Positions 8,889 through 16,844 of a stretch of DNA of 41,340 nucleotides are shown here, piece by piece (within the stretch, counting starts at the first letter, position 1; each line of letters opens with the position of its first letter). The position numbers were made by a program, and so were the translations under genes. Origin of the DNA: Flavobacteriales bacterium (GTDB taxonomy: Bacteria > Bacteroidota > Bacteroidia > Flavobacteriales_D > Sanyastnellaceae); contig JADHRK010000003.1 of assembly GCA_016777435.1 (NCBI GenBank), positions 1 to 41,340 on the forward strand, read 5' to 3'. Below the pieces are notes generated by a model that saw only the letters and a list, made by a program, of their open reading frames with translations, did not search any database and was not told the DNA's origin.

Positions 8889-9545
8889 CTAGTCGATGTT
8901 CATCTCCGGTACATTTTCCGGTATAACCAGTTTTCCCGCTGTGGCAGCGGCAATGTCCTGAACCGTGACGCCCGGTGCGCGCTCCACCAGGTGGAAGGCA
9001 CCGTCCTTGATGTCCATCACGGCCAAGTTGGTGACGACACGTTTCACACAGCCCACACCCGTCAAAGGGAGACTGCAACTGGGAAGCAGTTTTGAAGCTC
9101 CCGCTCGATTGGTATGCATCATCGCGACAATGATATTTTCCGCGCTAGCCACCAGGTCCATGGCTCCGCCCATGCCCTTCACCATTTTTCCAGGGATTTT
9201 CCAATTCGCGATGTCACCGTTTTGCGCCACTTCCATCGCTCCTAAAACGGTCAGTTGTACGTGGCGGCCGCGGATCATAGCAAAGGACGTTGCGCTGTCA
9301 AAGTAGACGGCGCCCGGCATCGCCGTAATCGTTTGCTTGCCTGCATTGATCAAGTCTGCATCTTCATCCCCATCCATTGGGAATGGGCCCATGCCCAAGA
9401 TGCCATTTTCCGATTGAAATTCAACTTCCATCCCCTCAGGAATAAAATTCGCAACCAACGTGGGGATTCCGATGCCCAAGTTGACGTACCATCCATTCCG
9501 TACTTCCTGAGCAATGCGCTTTGCGATTCCGTTTTTGTCCAACAT
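8889..9545 (-). CDS. scoB: 3-oxoacid CoA-transferase subunit B
   Basis: This is a 218-residue beta subunit of succinyl-CoA:3-ketoacid (or acetoacetate) CoA-transferase. The N-terminal RIAQEVRNGWYVNLGIGIPT and the SENGILGMG motif, whose glutamate forms the glutamyl-CoA thioester intermediate, are present, as is KMVKGMGGAMDL. The enzyme moves CoA between succinate and acetoacetate for ketone-body or short-chain acid use. The ATG at 9545 gives the family start and lies 10 bases after the scoA stop. A longer frame from 9659 overlaps scoA and has a non-conserved N-terminus, so I rejected it. It is the last gene of a probable PBP-scoA-scoB transcript. Confidence 0.94.
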   Translation of the reverse strand: MLDKNGIAKRIAQEVRNGWYVNLGIGIPTLVANFIPEGMEVEFQSENGILGMGPFPMDGDEDADLINAGKQTITAMPGAVYFDSATSFAMIRGRHVQLTVLGAMEVAQNGDIANWKIPGKMVKGMGGAMDLVASAENIIVAMMHTNRAGASKLLPSCSLPLTGVGCVKRVVTNLAVMDIKDGAFHLVERAPGVTVQDIAAATAGKLVIPENVPEMNID

Positions 9546-9555
9546 GGGATTCTTT

Positions 9556-10266
9556 TTACGCTGTTTCACGGGTTTGAACGGTGCGCTGTTCGATGCGCTT
9601 ATCATAATGTGCTCCTTGAAATATGCGTTGCACGAAAATGCCCGGCAAATGAATTTCATTCGGGTCCAACGCCCCGAGAGGCACCAACTCTTCCACTTCG
9701 GCTACCGTAATCTTACCCGCCATGGCCATCATCGGATTGAAATTTCGCGCCGTTGCCTTGAATACCAGGTTGCCCGCAGAATCGCCTTTCCATGCCTTTA
9801 CAAATGCAAAATCCGCGGTCAATGCCGACTCCAATATGTGGGGTTTGCCGTCAAACTCACGCACTTCTTTGCCTTCCGCGACCTCTGTGCCGTACCCAGC
9901 CGGAGTGAAAAAAGCCGGGATTCCAGCACCTCCAGCACGGCAACGCTCAGCAAGAGACCCTTGTGGGATCAAATCCACTTCCAGCTCCCCACTCAACATT
10001 TGCCGTTCAAATTCATCATTTTCGCCCACATAGGATGAAATCATCTTTCGAATTTGGCGCTTTTGTAGCAGCAAGCCCAGTCCAAAATCGTCAACGCCCG
10101 CATTGTTGGAAATGCACGTCAAATCCTTGGCGCCCAGCTTCACCAATTCAGCGATGCTGCATTCTGGGATTCCGCACAAGCCAAAACCACCTAACATCAA
10201 GGTCATTCCGCTCTGCACGCCCGCGCATCCTGCCTGCGGTCCTTCTACGGTTTTTGATATTGCCAT
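9556..10266 (-). CDS. scoA: 3-oxoacid CoA-transferase subunit A
   Basis: This is a 236-residue alpha subunit. It shows the family's [10 protein letters not shown] loop (about residues 26-35), the [12 protein letters not shown] segment, and the [16 protein letters not shown] and [12 protein letters not shown] regions. It works as a heteromer with ScoB at normal length. It lies 47 bases downstream of the penicillin-binding protein gene on the same strand and just before scoB. The C-terminal ~20 residues ([20 protein letters not shown]) are typical of the Bacteroidetes branch as I recall it. Functional linkage with the upstream cell-wall gene is not obvious, so the grouping may be positional only. 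Confidence 0.94.
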   Translation of the reverse strand: MAISKTVEGPQAGCAGVQSGMTLMLGGFGLCGIPECSIAELVKLGAKDLTCISNNAGVDDFGLGLLLQKRQIRKMISSYVGENDEFERQMLSGELEVDLIPQGSLAERCRAGGAGIPAFFTPAGYGTEVAEGKEVREFDGKPHILESALTADFAFVKAWKGDSAGNLVFKATARNFNPMMAMAGKITVAEVEELVPLGALDPNEIHLPGIFVQRIFQGAHYDKRIEQRTVQTRETA

Positions 10267-10313
10267 GCTGCTGATCGTTTGTCGCTTCTTCTGAAGCTGT
10301 GTCTTCTCAAGGT

Positions 10314-12791
10314 TTATTGAAATAGGTCGTCGTCGTCGCCAATTCCAAATGTAGCTTCATTCAATTCGAACCACTGCTTGCAGTCCAAGGAATCCAACCC
10401 AATTCCTTCCGGCAACGCAAAATCCTCCTGGCTCAACGCAATGGAGGAATCATCGTAAACCGCATTCATATAAAAGCCATAAATCGGCAACGCCGTATTT
10501 GCTCCTTGGCCATTCGCAATGGTGCTGAATCGCACCGAAGGATCTTGCGCTCCCACCCAAACACCCGTAACCAGATCTGGCGTCATCCCCATGAACCAGC
10601 CGTCTGAGTGGCCTTGGGTCGTTCCTGTCTTGCCCGCCATCGGCACCTTGATGTTATCGTATTTGCGTCGCTCAATATCCATGCGCAACCGAATCCCGGT
10701 GCCTTTTTTATCCCCCGTTTTCGGATTGTAAGCGCCGTCGACCACTCCTTTCATCATATCGACTATGGTCCCTGCCGTGCGGCGGTCCAAACCTTGACGC
10801 ATGACCGGTTCGGGCGACCAAATGACGTTGCCGTACTTGTCTTCTATGCGTAAAATGGTCGAAGGCTTCACATACACCCCGCCATTGACAAGTGCGGCAT
10901 TCGCCACTGTGATTTCCTTAAGAGTCAGTTGCGAGGAACCCAATGCAATCGAAGGAACGGCGGGGATTTCCGTTTCAATTCCCAACGAGTGGGCCAGCTG
11001 GATAATGCGTTCCGGACCAAATTCCTTCATCAACTTGGCCGAAATCGTATTCATAGAATTGGCCAATGCGTATTCCAAAGTGACGACCTCACCGTATTCA
11101 AAGTCAGAGTTGTCGGGACACCAATCCGGTTGATCCCCTGGCATCTCGACACAGATCCGCTGGTTGGGCAATTCCGTGCACCGCTTCATCCCATGGCGAA
11201 GCGCTGTCGCATAAACGAATGGCTTGAAAATCGAACCGACCTGACGCTTCGACTGGGAGACGTTATCGTATTTGAAATAGCGGTAATCTACGCCCCCAAC
11301 CCACGCTTTGACGTGGCCTGTTTTGGGCTCCAGTGACATCAATCCGGCGTGCAATAAACTCTTGTAATAGAGGATGGAGTCTCGAGGAGACATCAATGTG
11401 TCCCGATCGCCTGCGTGATTAAATACCCGCATCTTGGTCGGCTGTTTGAAGGCCCGGTTTATCTCTTTCTTGCTCGGACGGTGCCACCGATGGCTGCATC
11501 CCCCCTTGGCCTCGTCGCAATGCCATTCATTGCCCGCTTCTGTTTCGGTTTTCTCAATGTAGAACCCCGGACGTTCGCATTCGGGGCAAAATTTACCCGT
11601 GTAGACCCGGTAACGCTCACTTTGCTTGACCGCTTGTTCGATGATTCCATCGCGAACGTCGCGTTCGATTTCTTCGAAAAACGGCCAAATTGATTTGGGC
11701 CTAGACCTCAGGTCCCGGTCCAACGAACCTTGCAATTCGCCCCCCAAATGACGATGCACGGCCTCTTCTGCTGCTTTTTGCATTCGGCTATCTATGGTGG
11801 TGAACACCTGAATGCCGTCGCGGTATAAATCATACTGCGTGCCGTCAGCCTTGGAAATGGCCCATTCGCCAGTAGCCGTCTTGGCGTTGAAAAGTGCCTT
11901 CAATTCGCTGCGGAGGTTTTCCCTGAAATACGGAGCCAATCCTTCATCGTGACTGACCTTTTGGAAGCGCAGACCCAATGGCAATTTAGCCAATGAGTCC
12001 TTCGCGGTGACGGATATCTCGCCGTAGCGTTCCAGCTGGCCAAATACCACATTGCGCCTATTCTGCACCAGCTCCTCGCGGCGCAAAGGATTGAACAACG
12101 AGCTGTTCTTGAGCATGCCCACTAACATGGCAGATTCGTGAGGCGCAAGATCCTTGACCTCTTTATCGAAATAAATATTGGCCGCTGATTTGATTCCGAC
12201 CGCCTGGTTCAAGAAATCGTACCGATTTAAATAGAGGGCGACAATCTCTTCTTTGGTGTAATGCCTTTCCAAGCGGGCAGCAATGATCCATTCTTTGGGT
12301 TTTTGAAGCAGCGCCCGCTCCAGCCAGGACGTTCGGTCATATTGCTCGGTGAACAACTGTTTGGCCAATTGCTGGGTCAATGTACTGCCCCCTCCACGCG
12401 CTCCCATGTAAGCAATTGCGCGAGCCAAGCCGATAAAGTCGATGCCGCTGTGGCTATAGAATCGTGCGTCTTCTGTGCTGATTAGCGCATTCACTAGGTT
12501 GGCAGGAAGCTCATCGAAACGGGTGTCAGAGCGGTTTTCTGAGTAATAACGTCCAATAAGCTTGCCATCTGCTGAAAACACCTGAGTGGCCAGTTCTGTT
12601 TTCGGATTGGCCAGGGTTTCCGTGTCTGGCAAATCGCCATAAGAAGCCACCAAAACGAGGCTGGAAAGCCCAAGCATGGGCGCCAAACCCAGCAACCAAA
12701 CCCATGCTTTTTGACGAGCATAATTAGGCTTTGCCATCGCTTTTGCCTTTGGCTTTCGCTTTTTCGGTTGCGGTTTGAGATTCTTGGCCAT
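10314..12791 (-). CDS. mrcA: Class A penicillin-binding protein 1A (transglycosylase/transpeptidase) with a cysteine-rich insert
   Basis: This is an 825-residue bifunctional peptidoglycan synthase. A basic cytoplasmic tail ([16 protein letters not shown]) and one membrane helix (~30-50) come first. The glycosyltransferase domain has [14 protein letters not shown], with the catalytic Glu at ~107, and [15 protein letters not shown]. The transpeptidase domain has VGSIFKPF (Ser ~520, Lys ~523), SMN at ~577 and KTGTT at ~720. Between the two domains, residues ~401-437 hold CPEC ... C425 ... C432-SHRWH, a zinc-ribbon-like four-cysteine cluster that I do not expect in this family and that would face the periplasm. 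It polymerises and crosslinks glycan strands. It is divergent from rseP and upstream of scoAB. Confidence 0.95.
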   Translation of the reverse strand: MAKNLKPQPKKRKPKAKAMAKPNYARQKAWVWLLGLAPMLGLSSLVLVASYGDLPDTETLANPKTELATQVFSADGKLIGRYYSENRSDTRFDELPANLVNALISTEDARFYSHSGIDFIGLARAIAYMGARGGGSTLTQQLAKQLFTEQYDRTSWLERALLQKPKEWIIAARLERHYTKEEIVALYLNRYDFLNQAVGIKSAANIYFDKEVKDLAPHESAMLVGMLKNSSLFNPLRREELVQNRRNVVFGQLERYGEISVTAKDSLAKLPLGLRFQKVSHDEGLAPYFRENLRSELKALFNAKTATGEWAISKADGTQYDLYRDGIQVFTTIDSRMQKAAEEAVHRHLGGELQGSLDRDLRSRPKSIWPFFEEIERDVRDGIIEQAVKQSERYRVYTGKFCPECERPGFYIEKTETEAGNEWHCDEAKGGCSHRWHRPSKKEINRAFKQPTKMRVFNHAGDRDTLMSPRDSILYYKSLLHAGLMSLEPKTGHVKAWVGGVDYRYFKYDNVSQSKRQVGSIFKPFVYATALRHGMKRCTELPNQRICVEMPGDQPDWCPDNSDFEYGEVVTLEYALANSMNTISAKLMKEFGPERIIQLAHSLGIETEIPAVPSIALGSSQLTLKEITVANAALVNGGVYVKPSTILRIEDKYGNVIWSPEPVMRQGLDRRTAGTIVDMMKGVVDGAYNPKTGDKKGTGIRLRMDIERRKYDNIKVPMAGKTGTTQGHSDGWFMGMTPDLVTGVWVGAQDPSVRFSTIANGQGANTALPIYGFYMNAVYDDSSIALSQEDFALPEGIGLDSLDCKQWFELNEATFGIGDDDDLFQ

Positions 12792-12878
12792 TTCAATTGC
12801 AAGAATAATACACGAAACACGACGGAACGGTCTTCCGGGTTGAGATTCCGATTTATTCGCAAATGATTCCGCAGGATG

Positions 12879-12894
12879 GGTTGCAATTGCAACC
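12879..12894. promoter_or_regulatory. 16-bp perfect palindrome abutting the rseP -7 box, candidate operator
   Basis: GGTTGCAATTGCAACC is perfectly self-complementary and ends exactly one base before the TAAATTTG promoter box of rseP. A protein bound there would cover the spacer between the -33 and -7 regions. The related half-site TTGCAATTGA lies on the minus strand just before the penicillin-binding protein start codon. The palindrome is seen directly; its role is inferred. Confidence 0.4.
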
Positions 12895-12902
12895 TAAATT
12901 TG
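12895..12902 (+). promoter_or_regulatory. -7 promoter box of rseP
   Basis: TAAATTTG matches TAnnTTTG exactly and is followed by C. It ends 17 bases before the rseP start codon. The best TTG upstream (12881-12883) is too close to be a proper -33 element. Confidence 0.5.
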
Positions 12903-12919
12903 CACTCCAATTCTGATTC

Positions 12920-14257
12920 ATGGTTGCACTCATCAAAGCCGCACAACTTCTTCTGAGCCTGTCCATTCTCGTCGTCTTGCATGAGCTTGGACACTATTGG
13001 GCTGCTCGTGCTTTCAAGACGCGCGTCGAGAAATTTTATTTGTTCATGAATCCCGGGTTCTCGTTGTTCAAGAAGCAAATTGGAGAAACAGAATGGGGCA
13101 TCGGCTGGCTGCCTTTGGGAGGCTATGTCAAAATCTCGGGCATGATCGATGAATCCATGGACAAAGAGCAAATGAAACTGGAGCCACAGCCGTGGGAGTT
13201 TCGCTCCAAGCCCGCTTGGCAACGACTCATCATTATGCTCGGAGGCATCATCGTCAACTTGATTCTAGGTTTTGCGATTTACAGCATGGTTCTCAATGTT
13301 TGGGGCGACAGCGTACTGCCCGCTGACCGCATTCCATATGGCCTGGAAGTGGACGATCGCCTGAAACCCCTCGGTTTTGAAGATGGCGACCAAGTGCTGG
13401 CCATCAACGGTGAAGCGCCTGAATCCTTCAAAGAGATTCGACGCACGTTGTTCTTTGATCAAGTAGCCAACGTGCAGTTGGAACGCGATGGGGAAATTGT
13501 GGATTTGCAAATTGATCAGGATTTGGGGCAGCTTTTCGTCGACAGTGCGATCCGACAGCCTTTTGGATTGCGAGTGCCATGCTTGGTGGATCGTGTTGCG
13601 CCTGGAAGTGGCGCGGCTGCAGGCGGCTTATTGGCCGGAGACCGATTCATTTCGATCGATGGAACTTCAGCCCGATTTTATGGTGAGGTGATGAACTATC
13701 TCCAGTCAAACCCAGGGAAAGCGGTCAACATTGAGGTGCTACGAATGGACGGCCAAACAGCCGAACTGGTCTGCAACACGGACAGTAGCGGTGCGTTAGG
13801 ATTTGACCAAGCCGCTCCGCAAGGGATGAGTGAATTCCAAATGGTCGACCGCACGTATACCTTGGGTGAATCGCTCACCAACGGCTTCACCTTGGCTTGG
13901 ACAACGCTGGAAGAATACGTGTTGTCTATGCGGTTTCTTTTTAGCAAATCCGGCGCTTCCCAAGTGGGCAGTTTGGTGACTTTCGGTAGCATCTTTGACG
14001 CAGGCTGGGACTGGGAAATCTTCTGGCGCAACACCGCTTTTTTCTCGTTGATTTTGGCCTTTATGAACCTCCTGCCCATCCCAGCGCTTGATGGGGGACA
14101 TGTCATGTTCTTATTGTATGAGATGATTGTGGGGCGACCTGCCTCTGAAAAATTCCTCGAATACGCCCAAACCATTGGTATTGTGCTATTGCTTGGATTG
14201 ATGGCATTGGCGCTGGGCAATGACATCTGGCGAGTCATCACCGGTCAGTTTGGCTGA
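12920..14257 (+). CDS. rseP: RseP-type site-2 intramembrane zinc metalloprotease
   Basis: This 445-residue M50-family protease has the zinc-binding HELGH at residues 21-25 in the first membrane helix. The third ligand is in LLPIPALDGGHVMF (Asp ~390). A PDZ domain lies around residues 205-290 (VDRVAPGSGAAAGGLLAGDR). About four membrane helices are visible. RseP homologues cut anti-sigma factors or leftover signal peptides inside the inner membrane after a first periplasmic cut. No sigma/anti-sigma pair is present nearby, so its substrate is unknown. It is divergent from the penicillin-binding protein and followed 27 bases later by the antiporter, probably co-transcribed. Confidence 0.95.
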   Translation: MVALIKAAQLLLSLSILVVLHELGHYWAARAFKTRVEKFYLFMNPGFSLFKKQIGETEWGIGWLPLGGYVKISGMIDESMDKEQMKLEPQPWEFRSKPAWQRLIIMLGGIIVNLILGFAIYSMVLNVWGDSVLPADRIPYGLEVDDRLKPLGFEDGDQVLAINGEAPESFKEIRRTLFFDQVANVQLERDGEIVDLQIDQDLGQLFVDSAIRQPFGLRVPCLVDRVAPGSGAAAGGLLAGDRFISIDGTSARFYGEVMNYLQSNPGKAVNIEVLRMDGQTAELVCNTDSSGALGFDQAAPQGMSEFQMVDRTYTLGESLTNGFTLAWTTLEEYVLSMRFLFSKSGASQVGSLVTFGSIFDAGWDWEIFWRNTAFFSLILAFMNLLPIPALDGGHVMFLLYEMIVGRPASEKFLEYAQTIGIVLLLGLMALALGNDIWRVITGQFG

Positions 14258-14284
14258 ACCGATGTAACTTGAGCCTTCACAACC

Positions 14285-15664
14285 ATGAACGTTTCTGACA
14301 TCAACGCTTACGGGCTGGTGATTGGTGGGTCACTCGTCATCATCCTGAGCTACTTCGCAAACCTGCTGGCGAAACGCACCAACATCCCCAGTGTTTTGGT
14401 GCTCATCGGCATGGGCATTTTGATTCGGGAAGGCCTGAATGCCATCGGATTGACCTCCATTCCGTTCGAATCCTTGGTCCTCGAATTGCTGGGAACCATT
14501 GGATTGATTTTCATCGTTTTGGAGGCCGCTTTGGAATTGAACCTTTCTCGGGAAAAAATGCCGCTCATCCTCAAAAGCGCAACGGTAGCATTGATCGCAT
14601 TGTTGGGCAGCTCTGCGGCCATTGCGGGCTTCTTGCATTATGCCATGAACATCCCGATGTACGAAGGATGGGTTTACGGCATTCCCCTCTCCATCATGAG
14701 CTCAGCAATCATCATTCCGAGTGTCTCAGGACTTGACGATGCGGACCGTGAATTCATGGTCTATGAAAGCACGTTTTCCGACATCTTCGGCATCATGGCG
14801 TTCTACCTGCTCCTGGGCAACTCGGAAACGGAGTCCGCAAATACCGTGTTGCTCAATATCGGAGCCAACTTACTGGTCACCTTTATCTTAGCGGTGGTAG
14901 TGAGCTACATTCTGGTCTATGTGCTGCAGAAAATTACCAGCCCAGTGAAGCTTTTTTTGAGTGTTGCGGTGCTTTTGCTCATCTACTCCATCCAAAAGCT
15001 CCTGCACCTCAGTCCGTTGGTCTTGATCTTAATTTTTGGCTTGATGCTCAACAACCATCGCATCTTTTTCCCGCAATGGAACTTGGCCAAAAAAAAGTGG
15101 AACATCCTGCCTTCTCCTGCCAATCTGCTGGATGATCGGAGGATGCATGAACTTCACCGGGATTATCATTTGCTCACACTGGAAAGCGCTTTTGTCATCC
15201 GCACTTTTTTCTTTGTCTTGTTTGGAATGACCGTTTCACTTGCGGCGCTCACCGATTTGCACGTGATTACCGAAGGGCTCATCATATGCTGCATTCTTTT
15301 TGCCGTCCGGTTCGTAAGCTTGATTGTATTCCGGCGAAAAAGCATGTTTCCACTGCTCTATATCGCACCACGGGGACTCATCACCATCCTCCTTTTTTTC
15401 CAAATTCAAGGGGCCTATAGTCAATTCGCTCAACCCCAATTTGATCAAGGAATATTGTTGGTCATCATTTTGGTTTCCAGTATTGTCATGACCATTGCAT
15501 TGGTTCAAAATGGAATCACTGTGCAGGGCGTCACCCTCGTTCCGGAAATGGTTTCAAGCGATGCGCCTGAAGAACATGTGGGCGGTGGTGAACCTCAAAT
15601 CGATGCCGCAGGCGATGCCGAAAGCGATGCCGCTCATGGATCGCCGGACCCTCCCTTATCCTAA
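14285..15664 (+). CDS. Cation/proton antiporter (CPA family, KefB/NhaP-like)
   Basis: This 459-residue, very hydrophobic protein has roughly 11-12 membrane helices. It resembles monovalent cation:proton antiporters, with the helix pair SYFANLLAKRTNIPSVLVLI and an inverted-repeat layout. A cytoplasmic loop near residues 260-300 (WNLAKKKWNILPSPANLLDD) separates the halves. The C-terminal tail after residue ~425 is short, acidic and disordered (SSDAPEEHVGGGEPQIDAAG). It would exchange Na+ or K+ for H+ across the inner membrane. No TrkA/RCK nucleotide-binding domain is attached. It follows rseP, and its last 9 bases overlap the end of dprA on the opposite strand. Ion specificity cannot be told from sequence. 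Confidence 0.85.
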   Translation: MNVSDINAYGLVIGGSLVIILSYFANLLAKRTNIPSVLVLIGMGILIREGLNAIGLTSIPFESLVLELLGTIGLIFIVLEAALELNLSREKMPLILKSATVALIALLGSSAAIAGFLHYAMNIPMYEGWVYGIPLSIMSSAIIIPSVSGLDDADREFMVYESTFSDIFGIMAFYLLLGNSETESANTVLLNIGANLLVTFILAVVVSYILVYVLQKITSPVKLFLSVAVLLLIYSIQKLLHLSPLVLILIFGLMLNNHRIFFPQWNLAKKKWNILPSPANLLDDRRMHELHRDYHLLTLESAFVIRTFFFVLFGMTVSLAALTDLHVITEGLIICCILFAVRFVSLIVFRRKSMFPLLYIAPRGLITILLFFQIQGAYSQFAQPQFDQGILLVIILVSSIVMTIALVQNGITVQGVTLVPEMVSSDAPEEHVGGGEPQIDAAGDAESDAAHGSPDPPLS

Positions 15665-16729
15665 GCCTTGAGGGACGTACCAACCTCCGGGAATTCGCTG
15701 CACAAGTCCTTTCAGTTCCATGATGAAGAGCTTGCGACCAATGGCCTCCGGTTCCATTTTGCACCCGTGGGCTATGTCTGAAATTTGAGCGCCGCCTTTT
15801 TGGACAATCCACCGCCAGATCGGAAGCAGATCCGCCGGCAGGCCCTGTTCCAACTGATTGGGAGTCGCTGCCCGCAAGGTCTGGCCAAGGCGGGCAAAAA
15901 GCTCTTCCATCGAGCTCCATCCCATGTCCGGAAACTCGTCCAGTATCGTTCGATTGCCCGCCCATCTTTTTCCTGTTTCCGTTCGATCATCGGGTCGATA
16001 CACCCAGCAATCGACCCCCGAATCCAATGCCAATTGGGCTGAAAGCAGCGCGCCACCGCGCGCCGGACTTTGAATCATTACAAGCGCCTCAGCCATGGCA
16101 ACAATGAGCCGATTGCGCGCGGCAAAATGCCAGCGATGCACTTCGGCCTCGTGGGCGTGCTCAGAGATCAAGGCTCCGCCACACCTAACAATTTCACCCG
16201 CCAATTCTCGATGGTCCCGAGGATAAATAGGGCGAAGCGGACTCCCCAAACAGGCGACAGTTAGCCCTTCGGCATAACACGCCCCGCGATGTGCCATGGC
16301 ATCTACTCCCCTCGCCAGTCCGCTGACAACACCCCAATCTTGCCCCGCCAAAAAGCAGCCCACTTCGAACCCCAACTCGGCGGCTCGTTGCGAACAGTCC
16401 CGGGTGCCCACAACAGCCGCAAAAGGCCGATCGTTCATTGCGCGTTGGTTACCACTCCCAAAGACGACCACTGGCGCATCGCGTAATTCCCTCCATGACC
16501 GAGGATAAGCTTGATCCTCCCATGAAATTGCCCAAAATCCCTCTTCAGACAATGTCAGCGCCAAAGAATCCAGCCTTTGTCGCTCCTTGCTTGAAAAAGA
16601 GGAATCTCTCCGTTTTGCTTGATCCCATGCATCCTCCAACGAACCGACCGACTCGATCCAATCTTTCAGTTTCACCGGCCCTACGCCTTCTGCTCCCGAC
16701 AAAATCCACCACTTCTTCAACCGATCCAT
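15656..16729 (-). CDS. dprA: DNA processing protein DprA
   Basis: This is a protein of about 357 residues. It loads RecA onto incoming single-stranded DNA during natural transformation. The Rossmann-like DprA core is clear: AAVVGTRDCSQRAAELG, VVSGLARGVDAMAHRGA, GSPLRPIYPRDHREL, ISEHAHEAEVHRWHFAARNR and VMIQSPARGGALLSA. A helix-hairpin-helix-like N-terminus (AEGVGPVKLKDWI) precedes it, and a winged-helix-like C-terminal domain of ~60 residues follows. Possible starts are 16777, 16753 and 16729; I chose 16729 because MDRLKKWWILSG aligns with the usual N-terminus. It is divergent from the TonB receptor at 16845. Its presence hints at competence, but no com genes are in view. Confidence 0.92.
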   Translation of the reverse strand: MDRLKKWWILSGAEGVGPVKLKDWIESVGSLEDAWDQAKRRDSSFSSKERQRLDSLALTLSEEGFWAISWEDQAYPRSWRELRDAPVVVFGSGNQRAMNDRPFAAVVGTRDCSQRAAELGFEVGCFLAGQDWGVVSGLARGVDAMAHRGACYAEGLTVACLGSPLRPIYPRDHRELAGEIVRCGGALISEHAHEAEVHRWHFAARNRLIVAMAEALVMIQSPARGGALLSAQLALDSGVDCWVYRPDDRTETGKRWAGNRTILDEFPDMGWSSMEELFARLGQTLRAATPNQLEQGLPADLLPIWRWIVQKGGAQISDIAHGCKMEPEAIGRKLFIMELKGLVQRIPGGWYVPQGLG

Positions 16730-16844
16730 GTCACAAATTTGGTGCACGCTCATGCACAATCTTCGCCAGATTTGCACAAGCGGGTGGGCAATTCATACCC
16801 TTTGGCCAATGCATTAACATTCCATTATGTTGCATCTTGCACAC

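Noticed and set aside
8569-9078. A minus-strand frame across the gltX-scoB junction
   Set aside because: It overlaps two well-identified genes and shows no domain.
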